Positions 1-5,863 of a stretch of 10,509 nucleotides of DNA are shown here, piece by piece. Position 1 is the first letter of the stretch, and the number at the start of each line of letters is the position of its first letter. Under the pieces are notes generated by a model. The model was not told the origin of the DNA. It was given only the letters and a program-made list of their open reading frames with translations, and made no database searches. The DNA is from Burkholderiales bacterium (GTDB taxonomy: Bacteria; Pseudomonadota; Gammaproteobacteria; Burkholderiales; Burkholderiaceae_C). The stretch spans positions 1 through 10,509 of the forward strand of contig SBFU01000467.1 of the NCBI GenBank assembly GCA_006227785.1. Reading direction: 5' to 3'. A program made the translations under genes and the position numbers.

Positions 1-390
1 CACCAGTGCCACGTTCTCGCGCGCGGTCAGGCTGGGAATGAGGTTGTAGAACTGGAACACGAAGCCCACATGCTCGCGCCGGTAGCGGGTGAGCTCGGCG
101 TCGTCAGCCCCGATCAGTTCGTGGGTCTGGCCGTCGTGGGTCCAGCAGGCGCTGCCTGCGGTGGCCGTGTCCAGACCACCCAGGATGTTCAGCAGGGTCG
201 ACTTGCCGCTGCCGGACGCGCCGAGCAACACCACGAACTCACCGCGCACGATGTCCAGGTCCACGCCACGCAGGGCATGCACCGCCGTCGGCCCGTCCCC
301 GTAGACCTTGGTCAGCCCGCGGGCACGGAACACCAGCGCCGCTGGCGCCGCCAAGTCCTGAGCAACCGAGCCCATCTGGTCCGATGTCAT
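1..390 (-). CDS. ABC transporter ATP-binding protein, LolD/MacB type (3' part outside window)
   Basis: The first 130 codons are visible; the gene continues past the left edge. The protein is a cytoplasmic ATPase that would energise an ABC complex. Seen: Walker [10 protein letters not shown] at residues 57-65, the Q-loop glutamine at 113 within [18 protein letters not shown] (residues 110-127), and [12 protein letters not shown] just before Walker A. The [12 protein letters not shown] stretch is typical of the LolD/MacB/FtsE-like group, whose members normally pair with an FtsX-like permease; such a partner would be expected to the left. Signature motif, Walker B and H-loop are not in the window. 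I chose the ATG at 388-390, which gives a usual N-terminal length; no clear Shine-Dalgarno precedes it. A second ATG at 373-375 also has none. Substrate cannot be told: lipoprotein release, macrolide or peptide export and others all use this type. The family call is secure. Confidence 0.9.
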   Translation of the reverse strand, partial: MTSDQMGSVAQDLAAPAALVFRARGLTKVYGDGPTAVHALRGVDLDIVRGEFVVLLGASGSGKSTLLNILGGLDTATAGSACWTHDGQTHELIGADDAELTRYRREHVGFVFQFYNLIPSLTARENVALV

Positions 391-396
391 GTCTTC

Positions 397-438
397 AGTA
401 TCTCAGGGGTCGGGCCGGATGCCCATGATCTGGGTCAA
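397..438 (-). promoter_or_regulatory. Possible FNR-type promoter of the leftward ABC ATPase gene
   Basis: On the minus strand, bases 438-425 read TTGAC-CCAG-ATCAT, which matches the FNR/ANR consensus TTGAT-N4-ATCAA at 8 of 10 positions. A possible -10 box, GATACT, lies at 402-397 (4 of 6 matches to TATAAT). The predicted transcript start near 390 puts the centre of the palindrome at about -41.5, the usual class II activator position. The same start would coincide with the ATG at 390, giving a leaderless mRNA, in keeping with the missing Shine-Dalgarno. An 8-of-10 match is expected by chance about once per 2.4 kb at even base composition, so this remains a hypothesis. Confidence 0.3.
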
Positions 439-634
439 GCGGTGCAAGCCGAAAGCCTGCGTACACGGGCGTGAAGGGTCAGCCACACCCGCCGCTCAGC
501 CACCACAGGCGCGTGACATACCGCACTGTGCCCACCGGGAGCCCACCCCACACCTGCCGGCCATGCAGGGCCAAAATACCTGTCAGCGCGTGCCACGAGC
601 GCGCCCTGTTCACAAGCGCTTCCCGGAGACCCCG

Positions 635-958
635 ATGCCCCCCTGCATTAGCCGACTGCTGCGTTCCTTCCGACGACGATCCTCCTCAAAGCCGGCGCCT
701 GCGCGCCTGGCCGACGTCCAGCAGGCGCGCCATCACATGCTGCAAAGCGTCCATGACTGCCAGGACGAGGCCGCGGCCAGGTTGCGTTCACGCATCGGTC
801 AAGCACGGTCTCACAAGGAGCTCTGGATGCTGCGCAGCGAGGCCTACCGCGTGATTTCGCTGCACCACTGCCAGTCGGTTGCGGTCGAGCGCATCGACCT
901 GCTCATGCACGTTTTCGAGGACACCGTGCCCTGGAGCGATTCGGGCCGGCCATCCTGA
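635..958 (+). CDS. Small uncharacterised protein, 107 aa
   Basis: I do not recognise a named family. The start is the ATG at 635-637 because GGAG at 625-628 lies six bases upstream; the same frame is open back to 389, but that extension looks like non-coding sequence read through. The N-terminus is strongly basic (RLLRSFRRRSSS, residues 7-18). The rest looks helical, with a conserved-looking core around LWMLRSEAYRVISLHHCQ (residues 63-80) and a hydrophobic tail segment IDLLMHVF (87-94). There is no signal peptide or clear membrane helix, and two isolated cysteines (42 and 79) do not form a metal motif. Codon use resembles that of neighbouring genes. It sits 40 bases before the ABC exporter gene in the same direction, so co-transcription is possible. 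Function unknown. Confidence 0.6.
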   Translation: MPPCISRLLRSFRRRSSSKPAPARLADVQQARHHMLQSVHDCQDEAAARLRSRIGQARSHKELWMLRSEAYRVISLHHCQSVAVERIDLLMHVFEDTVPWSDSGRPS

Positions 959-976
959 CCGCCGGGCCCCCGGCGG
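959..976 (+). other. GC-only hairpin directly after a stop codon
   Basis: CCGCCGGG (959-966) and CCCGGCGG (969-976) are perfect inverted arms that begin on the base after the TGA of the small gene; a realistic fold is a 7-bp stem with a 4-base loop. No T-run follows, so it is not a classical intrinsic terminator. It could partly terminate, protect the upstream 3' end, or tune expression between this gene and the ABC exporter gene 22 bases further on. Confidence 0.5.
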
Positions 977-998
977 CAATCTGGGGCACACTCGACGG

Positions 999-2786
999 AT
1001 GAGTTCCGCATCGGCCAACCAGCGCCCACCCTCCCGATCCCCTTCCTCCCTGCGCGGCCTGCTGCCCTTCCTGCGACCCTACAAGGCCCAGATCGCACTG
1101 GCCGTGCTGTTTCTGGTGCTGGCCGCAGCGGCCACGCTGCTGTTTCCCGTTGCCCTGCGCCACCTGGTCGACAGCGGACTGGTCAGCCAGGACCCGGGTG
1201 AACAGGCCATGGGCCTGCGCGGCCACTTCCTGGCCCTGTTCGGCGTGGCGGTGGCGCTGGGCCTGTTCTCGGCCGCGCGCTTCTATGTGGTCAGCTGGCT
1301 CGGCGAGCGGGTCTCGGCCGATCTGCGCAACGCGGTCTACAGCCATGTGCTGCGGCAAAGCCCCGAATTCTTCGAAACCACCCAGACCGGCGAGGTCCTC
1401 AGCCGCCTGACCACCGACACCACCCTGGTTCAGACCGTGGTGGGTTCCTCGCTGTCCATGGGGCTGCGCAATGCGGTGATGGGCTTGGGCGCCCTGGGCA
1501 TGCTGGTCTGGAGCCATCCGTACGTGATGTTCCAGGTCCTGCTGGTGATTGCCCTGGTGATCGTGCCTGCGATGCTGTTCGGACGCCGGGTCCGGCGGCT
1601 CTCGCGTGCGAGTCAGGACCGGGTGGCCGACTCCAGCGCCATTGCCGCCGAAGTGCTCAACGCCATCCCGGTCGTGCAGAGCTACGCGGCCGAAGACCGG
1701 GAGGCCGGCCGCTTCGACCGTTCCACCGAAAACGCCTTCCAGACCGCCATCCGGCGCAGCCGGGCGCGGGCGGCCCTGGTCGCCTTCATCATCATCGCCA
1801 ACGCGGCCCTCATTCTCTGGGGCCTCTACCAGGGCACCCAGGCCGTCATGGCCGGTCAGCTCAGTGCCGGCCAGCTGGGCCAGGCGGTGCTGTACGTGAT
1901 CATTTTTGCCGGCGCCGTCGCGGTGCTGGGTGAGGTCTATGGCGACCTGCTGCGCGCCGCCGGCGCCAGTGAGCGTCTGATCGAACTGTTGGCCACCCGC
2001 TCACCGGTGCAGGATCCGGCCGCTCCGCAAGAGCCCGACGCGCCCGCTGGCGGCAGTGCACTGGTGTTTCACAAGCTGCAGTTCCGCTACCCGTCACGAC
2101 CAGACCAGGCCGCCCTCGAAGACTTCAGCCTGTTCGTCCAGCCGGGTCAGACCGTGGCGCTGGTCGGCGCCAGCGGGGCCGGCAAGAGCACCGTGTTCAG
2201 CCTGCTGCTGCGCTTCTACGACCCCCAGTCGGGCCGCATCGAACTCGATGGCCTGCCGATCGACCGCTGGTCGCTGCGCAGCCTGCGCGAGCGCGTGGGC
2301 ATCGTGCCGCAGGACCCGGTGATCTTCTCCTCCAGCGCACTGGAGAACATCCGCTACGGGCGACCCGATGCCACCGATGACGAGGTTCGCGCTGCCGCGC
2401 GTTCGGCCCACGCCGACGAGTTCATCGCACGCCTGCCGGAAGGCTATGAAACCTTCCTGGGCGAGCGCGGCGTGCGCCTGTCGGGTGGACAGAAGCAGCG
2501 CATCGCCATCGCCCGCGCCATGCTCAAGAACCCGCCCCTGCTGCTGCTGGACGAAGCCACCAGCGCGCTGGACGCCCAGAGCGAACGCCTGGTGCAGGCC
2601 GCTCTGGACACCGCCATGCGCGACCGCACCACCCTGGTCATCGCTCACCGGCTGGCCACCGTGCAGCGGGCCGACCACATCGTGGTGCTCGATCATGGCC
2701 GCATCGTCGAACAGGGCACCCACACCAGCCTGGTGGCGGCTGGCGGCACCTATGCCGGCCTCGCGGCACTGCAGTTCAACCCCTGA
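999..2786 (+). CDS. ABC exporter half-transporter, fused membrane and ATPase domains (595 aa)
   Basis: A complete type IV ABC exporter in the MsbA/TAP-like family, which works as a homodimer or heterodimer in the inner membrane. The membrane domain spans roughly residues 20-320 with six predicted helices (about 31-52, 76-98, 152-172, 174-193, 258-276, 293-313). The ATPase domain follows from about 355: A-loop Tyr364, Walker [10 protein letters not shown] 390-398, Q-loop Gln438, signature LSGGQ 494-498, Walker B LLLLDE 514-519 with catalytic Glu519, D-loop SALD 522-525, H-loop His550. All ATP-hydrolysis residues are present, so it should be active. The start is the ATG at 999; the upstream in-frame ATG at 879 lies inside the preceding gene and adds a non-homologous extension. 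The Shine-Dalgarno is weak (TGGGG near 982). Substrate cannot be inferred: lipid, peptide, drug or other. A specific MsbA role (lipid A flipping) is possible but not supported here. Confidence 0.93.
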   Translation: MSSASANQRPPSRSPSSLRGLLPFLRPYKAQIALAVLFLVLAAAATLLFPVALRHLVDSGLVSQDPGEQAMGLRGHFLALFGVAVALGLFSAARFYVVSWLGERVSADLRNAVYSHVLRQSPEFFETTQTGEVLSRLTTDTTLVQTVVGSSLSMGLRNAVMGLGALGMLVWSHPYVMFQVLLVIALVIVPAMLFGRRVRRLSRASQDRVADSSAIAAEVLNAIPVVQSYAAEDREAGRFDRSTENAFQTAIRRSRARAALVAFIIIANAALILWGLYQGTQAVMAGQLSAGQLGQAVLYVIIFAGAVAVLGEVYGDLLRAAGASERLIELLATRSPVQDPAAPQEPDAPAGGSALVFHKLQFRYPSRPDQAALEDFSLFVQPGQTVALVGASGAGKSTVFSLLLRFYDPQSGRIELDGLPIDRWSLRSLRERVGIVPQDPVIFSSSALENIRYGRPDATDDEVRAAARSAHADEFIARLPEGYETFLGERGVRLSGGQKQRIAIARAMLKNPPLLLLDEATSALDAQSERLVQAALDTAMRDRTTLVIAHRLATVQRADHIVVLDHGRIVEQGTHTSLVAAGGTYAGLAALQFNP

Positions 2787-2800
2787 GGTCCGGCCTCAAC

Positions 2801-2817
2801 TATGCATTGAACGCATA
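2801..2817. promoter_or_regulatory. Possible LysR-type regulator site upstream of glutamate dehydrogenase
   Basis: TATGC (2801-2805) and GCATA (2813-2817) form an inverted repeat around seven bases, so it contains the LysR-type T-N11-A pattern (T2803 to A2815) in the form ATGC-N7-GCAT. Its centre is about 64 bases before the predicted transcript start, near the usual -65 position of LysR activator binding. No LysR gene is in the window, so the regulator is unknown. Short arms mean chance occurrence is possible. Confidence 0.35.
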
Positions 2818-2837
2818 ACGGCATGGCAAGCCGGCCT

Positions 2838-2866
2838 TGGACAAGGCGCAGGCAGGTCCCTACAGT
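2838..2866 (+). promoter_or_regulatory. Sigma-70-like promoter of glutamate dehydrogenase
   Basis: TGGACA at 2838-2843 (5 of 6 to TTGACA), a 17-base spacer, then TACAGT at 2861-2866 (4 of 6 to TATAAT). A transcript start near 2873 would leave a leader of about 48 bases before the ATG at 2921. This separates the dehydrogenase from the upstream ABC exporter gene, which lacks an obvious terminator. Confidence 0.45.
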
Positions 2867-2920
2867 CGCGGACGTCGGCCCCTCATGTGGTCGCACACCA
2901 CCCACAAGGAACCTCCAACG

Positions 2921-4252
2921 ATGTCACAAGCACCGAAACAGCCGCGCGATCCGTCCAGCTACAGCCCCTCGGCACTGACGCGCGCCCTGCCCTCCTACCT
3001 CAACCCCGACAACCTCGGGCCCTGGGGCATCTACCTGCAGCAGGTCGACCGCGTCACGCCCTACCTGGGCTCCCTGGGTCGCTGGGTCGACACCCTCAAG
3101 CGCCCCAAGCGCACCCTGATCGTCGACGTGCCAATCCACCTCGATGACGGCTCGGTGGCCCACTTCGAAGGCTACCGCGTCCAGCACAACACCTCGCGCG
3201 GCCCCGGCAAGGGCGGCGTCCGCTTCCACCAGGATGTCACCCTGTCCGAGGTCATGGCCCTGTCTGCGTGGATGTCCATCAAGAACGCCGCCGTGAACGT
3301 GCCCTACGGTGGCGCCAAGGGGGGCATCCGTGTCGATCCCCGGCAACTGAGCACCGGTGAGCTCGAGCGTGTCACACGCCGCTACACCAGCGAAATCGGC
3401 CTCATCATCGGCCCGACCAAGGACATCCCGGCGCCCGACGTCAACACCAACGAACAGGTCATGGCCTGGATGATGGACACCTACTCGATGAACGAGGGTT
3501 CCACCTCCACCGGCGTGGTCACCGGCAAACCGGTCGACCTGGGCGGCTCACTGGGCCGCCGGGAAGCCACCGGCCGCGGCGTGTTCACCGTCGGTGTCGA
3601 GGCCGCCAAACGCATCGGCATGGACATCGCCGGTGCCCGGGTGGCCGTGCAAGGTTTCGGCAATGTGGGCGGCGTGGCCGGCAAGCTGTTTGCCGAGGCC
3701 GGCGCCCGCGTCGTCGCCGTGCAGGACCACGGCGGCAGCATCTACCGCGAGGCCGGACTGGATGTGCCCGCCCTGCTGGCCCACGTGGCGCGCCATGGCA
3801 GCGTGGCCGGCTTCGACCAGGCCGAGGTCATCGACCCCGATGCGTTCTGGGACGTGCCTTGCGACATCATGATTCCCGCGGCCCTGGAACAGCAGATCAC
3901 CGAAGCCAACGCGGGTCGCATCCAGGCCCGCATGGTGATCGAAGGCGCCAACGGACCCACCACGCCGCAGGCCGACGACATCCTGCACGACCGGGGTGTG
4001 CTGGTGCTGCCCGACGTGATCGCCAATGCCGGTGGCGTGACGGTCAGCTACTTCGAATGGGTGCAGGATTTCTCCAGCTTTTTCTGGACCGAGGACGAAA
4101 TCAACGAACGCCTGGTGCGCATCATGCAGGGCGCCTTTGCCGGGGTCTGGCAGGTGGCCGAAGAGCACAAGGTCAGCCTGCGCACGGCCACCTTCATCGT
4201 GGCCTGCAAGCGCATCCTGCACGCGCGCGACCTGCGCGGTCTGTATCCCTGA
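2921..4252 (+). CDS. gdhA: Glutamate dehydrogenase (Glu/Leu/Phe/Val dehydrogenase family), 443 aa
   Basis: This cytoplasmic enzyme interconverts glutamate and 2-oxoglutarate plus ammonia using NAD(P). By spacing against the well-studied clostridial enzyme (K89, K113, K125, D165), the substrate-binding and catalytic residues are K97 (in GPGKGGVR), K121 (in MSIKNAA), K133 (in PYGGAKGG) and D173 (in DIPAPDVNT). The dinucleotide fold starts at GFGNVG (245-250) and carries D269 after the second strand. EGANGPTTP (341-349) and [18 protein letters not shown] (365-382) are further family blocks. Length is normal for the hexameric class. The sequence resembles Bacillus RocG/GudB more than E. coli GdhA, which suggests NAD use and a catabolic or dual role; this is inference. 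The start at 2921 is backed by AAGGA at 2906-2910; a TTG at 2837 in the same frame would overlap the promoter. It stands alone and is convergent with the complex I operon. Confidence 0.95.
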   Translation: MSQAPKQPRDPSSYSPSALTRALPSYLNPDNLGPWGIYLQQVDRVTPYLGSLGRWVDTLKRPKRTLIVDVPIHLDDGSVAHFEGYRVQHNTSRGPGKGGVRFHQDVTLSEVMALSAWMSIKNAAVNVPYGGAKGGIRVDPRQLSTGELERVTRRYTSEIGLIIGPTKDIPAPDVNTNEQVMAWMMDTYSMNEGSTSTGVVTGKPVDLGGSLGRREATGRGVFTVGVEAAKRIGMDIAGARVAVQGFGNVGGVAGKLFAEAGARVVAVQDHGGSIYREAGLDVPALLAHVARHGSVAGFDQAEVIDPDAFWDVPCDIMIPAALEQQITEANAGRIQARMVIEGANGPTTPQADDILHDRGVLVLPDVIANAGGVTVSYFEWVQDFSSFFWTEDEINERLVRIMQGAFAGVWQVAEEHKVSLRTATFIVACKRILHARDLRGLYP

Positions 4253-4253
4253 G

Positions 4254-4263
4254 CCGGGCCCGG
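4254..4263. repeat. 10-bp perfect palindrome just after the gdhA stop
   Basis: CCGGGCCCGG begins two bases after the TGA at 4250-4252. CCGGGTG at 4260-4266 could instead pair with CACCCGG at 4296-4302 across a 29-base loop. Neither structure is followed by a T-run, so neither is a standard terminator; a role at the 3' end of the gdhA mRNA is possible. Confidence 0.4.
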
Positions 4264-4310
4264 GTGTTCCGTCATGGCACCACGCCTGCGGAGATCACCC
4301 GGTACCTCGC

Positions 4311-4375
4311 CATTCCCGCGCAAGCGGGAATCCACGATGCCCCCCCTTTCGTGGACTCCCGCTGGCGCGGGAGTG
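4311..4375. repeat. Paired-hairpin inverted repeat, dRS3/REP-like element
   Basis: Two hairpins face each other: ATTCCCGC-GCAA-GCGGGAAT at 4312-4331 and ACTCCCGC-TGGC-GCGGGAGT at 4355-4374, each with a perfect 8-bp stem and 4-base loop. Between them TCCACGA (4331-4337) pairs with TCGTGGA (4349-4355) around an 11-base C-rich loop. The left 27 bases (4311-4337) match the reverse complement of the right 27 (4349-4375) except at four positions. The left hairpin fits ATTCCC-N8-GGGAAT, the pattern of the neisserial dRS3 repeat; similar intergenic palindromes occur in Burkholderiales and Xanthomonas from my general knowledge. It lies between two convergent genes, where it could stop transcripts from either side or act as a repeat-family or integration target. 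Only one copy is in this window. Confidence 0.75.
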
Positions 4376-4381
4376 ACGGAT

Positions 4382-4416
4382 TTTCCGGCACGTCAAGGCG
4401 TACAGCGCGCCGGAAA
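4382..4416. repeat. Second inverted repeat in the convergent intergenic region
   Basis: TTTCCGGC at 4382-4389 and GCCGGAAA at 4409-4416 form perfect 8-bp arms with a 19-base loop. In either direction the stem is followed by A residues rather than T, so it does not look like an intrinsic terminator. It may be the remnant edge of the same mobile or palindromic repeat family, or a DNA-bending or protein site. The rest of 4253-4451 shows no gene. Confidence 0.5.
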
Positions 4417-4451
4417 GGTGTTCGCCTGAGCCCGACGCGGGGCGGGTGGGT

Positions 4452-4907
4452 CTACTGCAGCGTTTCCTTGACGGCCGGCAATGACGGCAAGGGCATGACA
4501 TCGATGCCCTCTTCCATCAGCTCCATCGCCACCTCAGGGGTGGCTTTGCCGCGGATGTTGCGCTGTTCGATCTCGCCATGGTGCATGGCGCGTGCCTGGT
4601 CGGCAAAGCGCTCGCCCACGTCTTCGGTCTGAGCCACCAGTTCGCGCATGGCACGCAGCCAGCGCGCCTGCAGGCCCGAACCCGGTGCAGCATGGCCCAG
4701 CGCCACCTCGCCCTGGGCAGGCGCTTCGGTGGCAGCGGAGGCGCCCAGGTTCAGCCGGGGGGCCGACAGCATCTTGCGCACCCCGGTGTGACCACAGACC
4801 GGGCAGGACAGCAGGTCTTTGTCCAGCTGCTGCCGGAAATCGTCTTCGGAGGCGAACCAGCCTTCGAAATCGTGGCCGTGCTCGCACTGCAGGTTGAGGA
4901 CCTTCAT
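4452..4907 (-). CDS. DUF1178 family zinc-ribbon-like protein, 151 aa
   Basis: A small cytoplasmic protein of unknown function, assigned to DUF1178 from memory of its pattern. The N-terminus MKVLNLQCEHGHDFEGWF, an acidic SEDDFRQQ stretch (20-27) and LLSCPVCGHTGVRKMLSAPRL (32-52) are the family hallmarks. Cys8, His12, Cys35 and Cys38 could bind one zinc. After a low-complexity linker (about 54-78) comes a helical C-terminal half with LVAQTEDVGERFADQARAMH (90-109). The start is the ATG at 4905-4907; the Nudix gene ends seven bases upstream, so it is almost surely the last gene of the operon. The Shine-Dalgarno is poor (GGCGG), which suggests coupling to the upstream gene. Nothing is truncated. 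The family has no established biochemical role. Confidence 0.88.
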   Translation of the reverse strand: MKVLNLQCEHGHDFEGWFASEDDFRQQLDKDLLSCPVCGHTGVRKMLSAPRLNLGASAATEAPAQGEVALGHAAPGSGLQARWLRAMRELVAQTEDVGERFADQARAMHHGEIEQRNIRGKATPEVAMELMEEGIDVMPLPSLPAVKETLQ

Positions 4908-4914
4908 GCCGCCA

Positions 4915-5511
4915 TTATCGGCAAAGTGGCTGCCCGGTGCTGTCCAGCCAGTCAAGTGTCCAGGCGCCGCTGCACACGTTCTGCAGCCAGAGGGCACCAA
5001 TGAGCGTTTTGGAGTCGATGATGGCCCCGTTGCGGCAGAGCGCCAGAAGTTCATCCGCTGTGCCCAGGAACACGTCCAGAAACTCGCCTTCGTCCAGGCG
5101 GCGCTCGCCGGCCTGAAGGCCGCGGGCAAACCAGATGTCGATGCATTCGTCCGAATAGGCCACCGTCGGCGCCAGGCGGCCGGCAAACGCCCATTCGCGG
5201 GCACTGTAGCCGGTCTCCTCCCGGAACTCGCGCTGGGCACAGCTCAGGCTGTCTTCGCCCGCATCGCGTTTGCCGGCGGGCAATTCGATCAACACCGAGC
5301 GCATGGGGTGCCGGTACTGGCGCTCCAGCACCACGCGGCCATCGTCCAGCAGGCCGATCACCATGACAGCACCCGGATGCAGCACGTATTCGCGCGTGGC
5401 CTCGCGGCCCGAGGGCAGCTGCACGGTGTCCCGCACCACATGCAGAAAATGACCCCGCAACAGCTCGGTGCGGGCCACCGGCGTTTCTCGCAGGTGCGCG
5501 TCATCGGCCAT
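4915..5511 (-). CDS. Nudix hydrolase, ADP-ribose pyrophosphatase-like, 198 aa
   Basis: It should hydrolyse a nucleoside diphosphate linked to another group; the likely substrate is ADP-ribose, giving AMP and ribose 5-phosphate. The full Nudix box G-x5-E-x7-RE-x2-EE-x-G is present from Gly80 to Tyr102, with metal-binding Glu98 and Glu99. The layout matches ADP-ribose pyrophosphatases: VLERQYRHPMRSVLIELPAG (61-80) ahead of the box, then Pro115 and a Ser-Asp-Glu (120-122) in the substrate loop. Length is typical. The start ATG at 5509-5511 is two bases after the DUF2818 stop and has no Shine-Dalgarno, so translational coupling is likely. The upstream in-frame extension runs through the DUF2818 gene and is rejected. 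Other Nudix substrates (GDP-mannose, NADH, ADP-glucose) cannot be excluded; the family call is firm, the substrate is moderate. Confidence 0.92.
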   Translation of the reverse strand: MADDAHLRETPVARTELLRGHFLHVVRDTVQLPSGREATREYVLHPGAVMVIGLLDDGRVVLERQYRHPMRSVLIELPAGKRDAGEDSLSCAQREFREETGYSAREWAFAGRLAPTVAYSDECIDIWFARGLQAGERRLDEGEFLDVFLGTADELLALCRNGAIIDSKTLIGALWLQNVCSGAWTLDWLDSTGQPLCR

Positions 5512-5513
5512 GA

Positions 5514-5816
5514 TCAGCCGCGCCGACGCGCCAGGTAACGGTAGACAAAGCCCGGGAAGGCAAAGGTCAGGAACAGGGAGGCGGTGGTGGCGTAAAACTC
5601 CCAGCCCTGCGGGTAGATCTGCCCCGCGTGCTGCTCCAGCGCCAGACCCAGACCGCCGACCAGAAAGTACCAGACCACCAGCTCGAGCAGCCGGCCCCAG
5701 AGGGGCTTCGGGTTGCTCACGGGCCCCAGCACCATCCAGCGCTGGTTGACAAACGGGAGGTTGGCGGCGACGAAGGCGGCGCCAAGCACCAGCCAGACAG
5801 AGTATGTGGGGTTCAT
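5514..5816 (-). CDS. DUF2818 family membrane protein, 100 aa
   Basis: A small integral membrane protein with three likely helices at about residues 6-24, 43-61 and 73-93 and a basic C-terminus (RYLARRRG). It starts MNPTYSVWLVLGAAFVAANLP, with NQRW at 24-27 in the first loop. From general knowledge, DUF2818 genes commonly follow nuoN in Burkholderiales, and here it lies 47 bases after nuoN, which suggests a link to complex I assembly or stability; no function is proven. The ATG at 5814-5816 has no Shine-Dalgarno. It overlaps the stop of a 16-codon ORF that fills the gap from nuoN, so translation may be coupled. There are no catalytic or metal motifs. Confidence 0.88.
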   Translation of the reverse strand: MNPTYSVWLVLGAAFVAANLPFVNQRWMVLGPVSNPKPLWGRLLELVVWYFLVGGLGLALEQHAGQIYPQGWEFYATTASLFLTFAFPGFVYRYLARRRG

Positions 5817-5863
5817 TGGGGCATTGAGACCCGTCTGGCCGACGGGAGTTCACGCTCTGCCAT
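5813..5863 (-). other. 16-codon ORF bridging nuoN and the DUF2818 gene
   Basis: Its ATG (5863-5861) follows the nuoN TGA (5866-5864) without a gap, and its TGA (5815-5813) overlaps the DUF2818 ATG (5816-5814) in an ATGA junction. The peptide would be MAERELPSARRVSMPQ. The arrangement would let ribosomes terminate at nuoN, restart, and pass into DUF2818, which lacks its own Shine-Dalgarno. Whether it is translated is unknown; a 16-codon open stretch can arise by chance. Confidence 0.3.
5830..5846 (-). other. Short hairpin in the nuoN-DUF2818 gap
   Basis: CCCGTC (5830-5835) and GACGGG (5841-5846) are perfect 6-bp arms with a 5-base loop. No T-run follows on the minus strand. It could slow ribosomes or RNases between nuoN and the DUF2818 gene and so tune their relative output. 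Confidence 0.4.

Noticed and set aside
389..634. N-terminal extension of the 107-aa gene, starting at 389
   Set aside because: The residues are Pro/Arg-rich without pattern, there is no Shine-Dalgarno at 389, and the ATG at 635 has GGAG at good spacing.
879..998. Upstream ATG for the ABC exporter
   Set aside because: It lies within the preceding gene and adds 40 residues unlike any exporter N-terminus; the ATG at 999 gives the usual length.
2094..2723. Minus strand ORF (209 aa) opposite the ABC exporter ATPase domain
   Set aside because: The + strand encodes Walker A, signature and Walker B motifs in one intact frame; the antisense product shows no family.
2837..2920. TTG start giving glutamate dehydrogenase 28 extra residues
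   Set aside because: It falls inside the -35 region of the promoter-like sequence, while the ATG at 2921 has AAGGA upstream and fits the family length.
3548..4222. Minus strand ORF (224 aa) opposite gdhA
   Set aside because: It is a shadow of a gene with all catalytic residues in place and has no recognisable motif.
4295..4501. Minus strand ORF (68 aa) across the double hairpin
   Set aside because: It is created by the palindromic repeat (repeated SRASGSPR-like and LAREW-like stretches) and overlaps the end of the DUF1178 gene.
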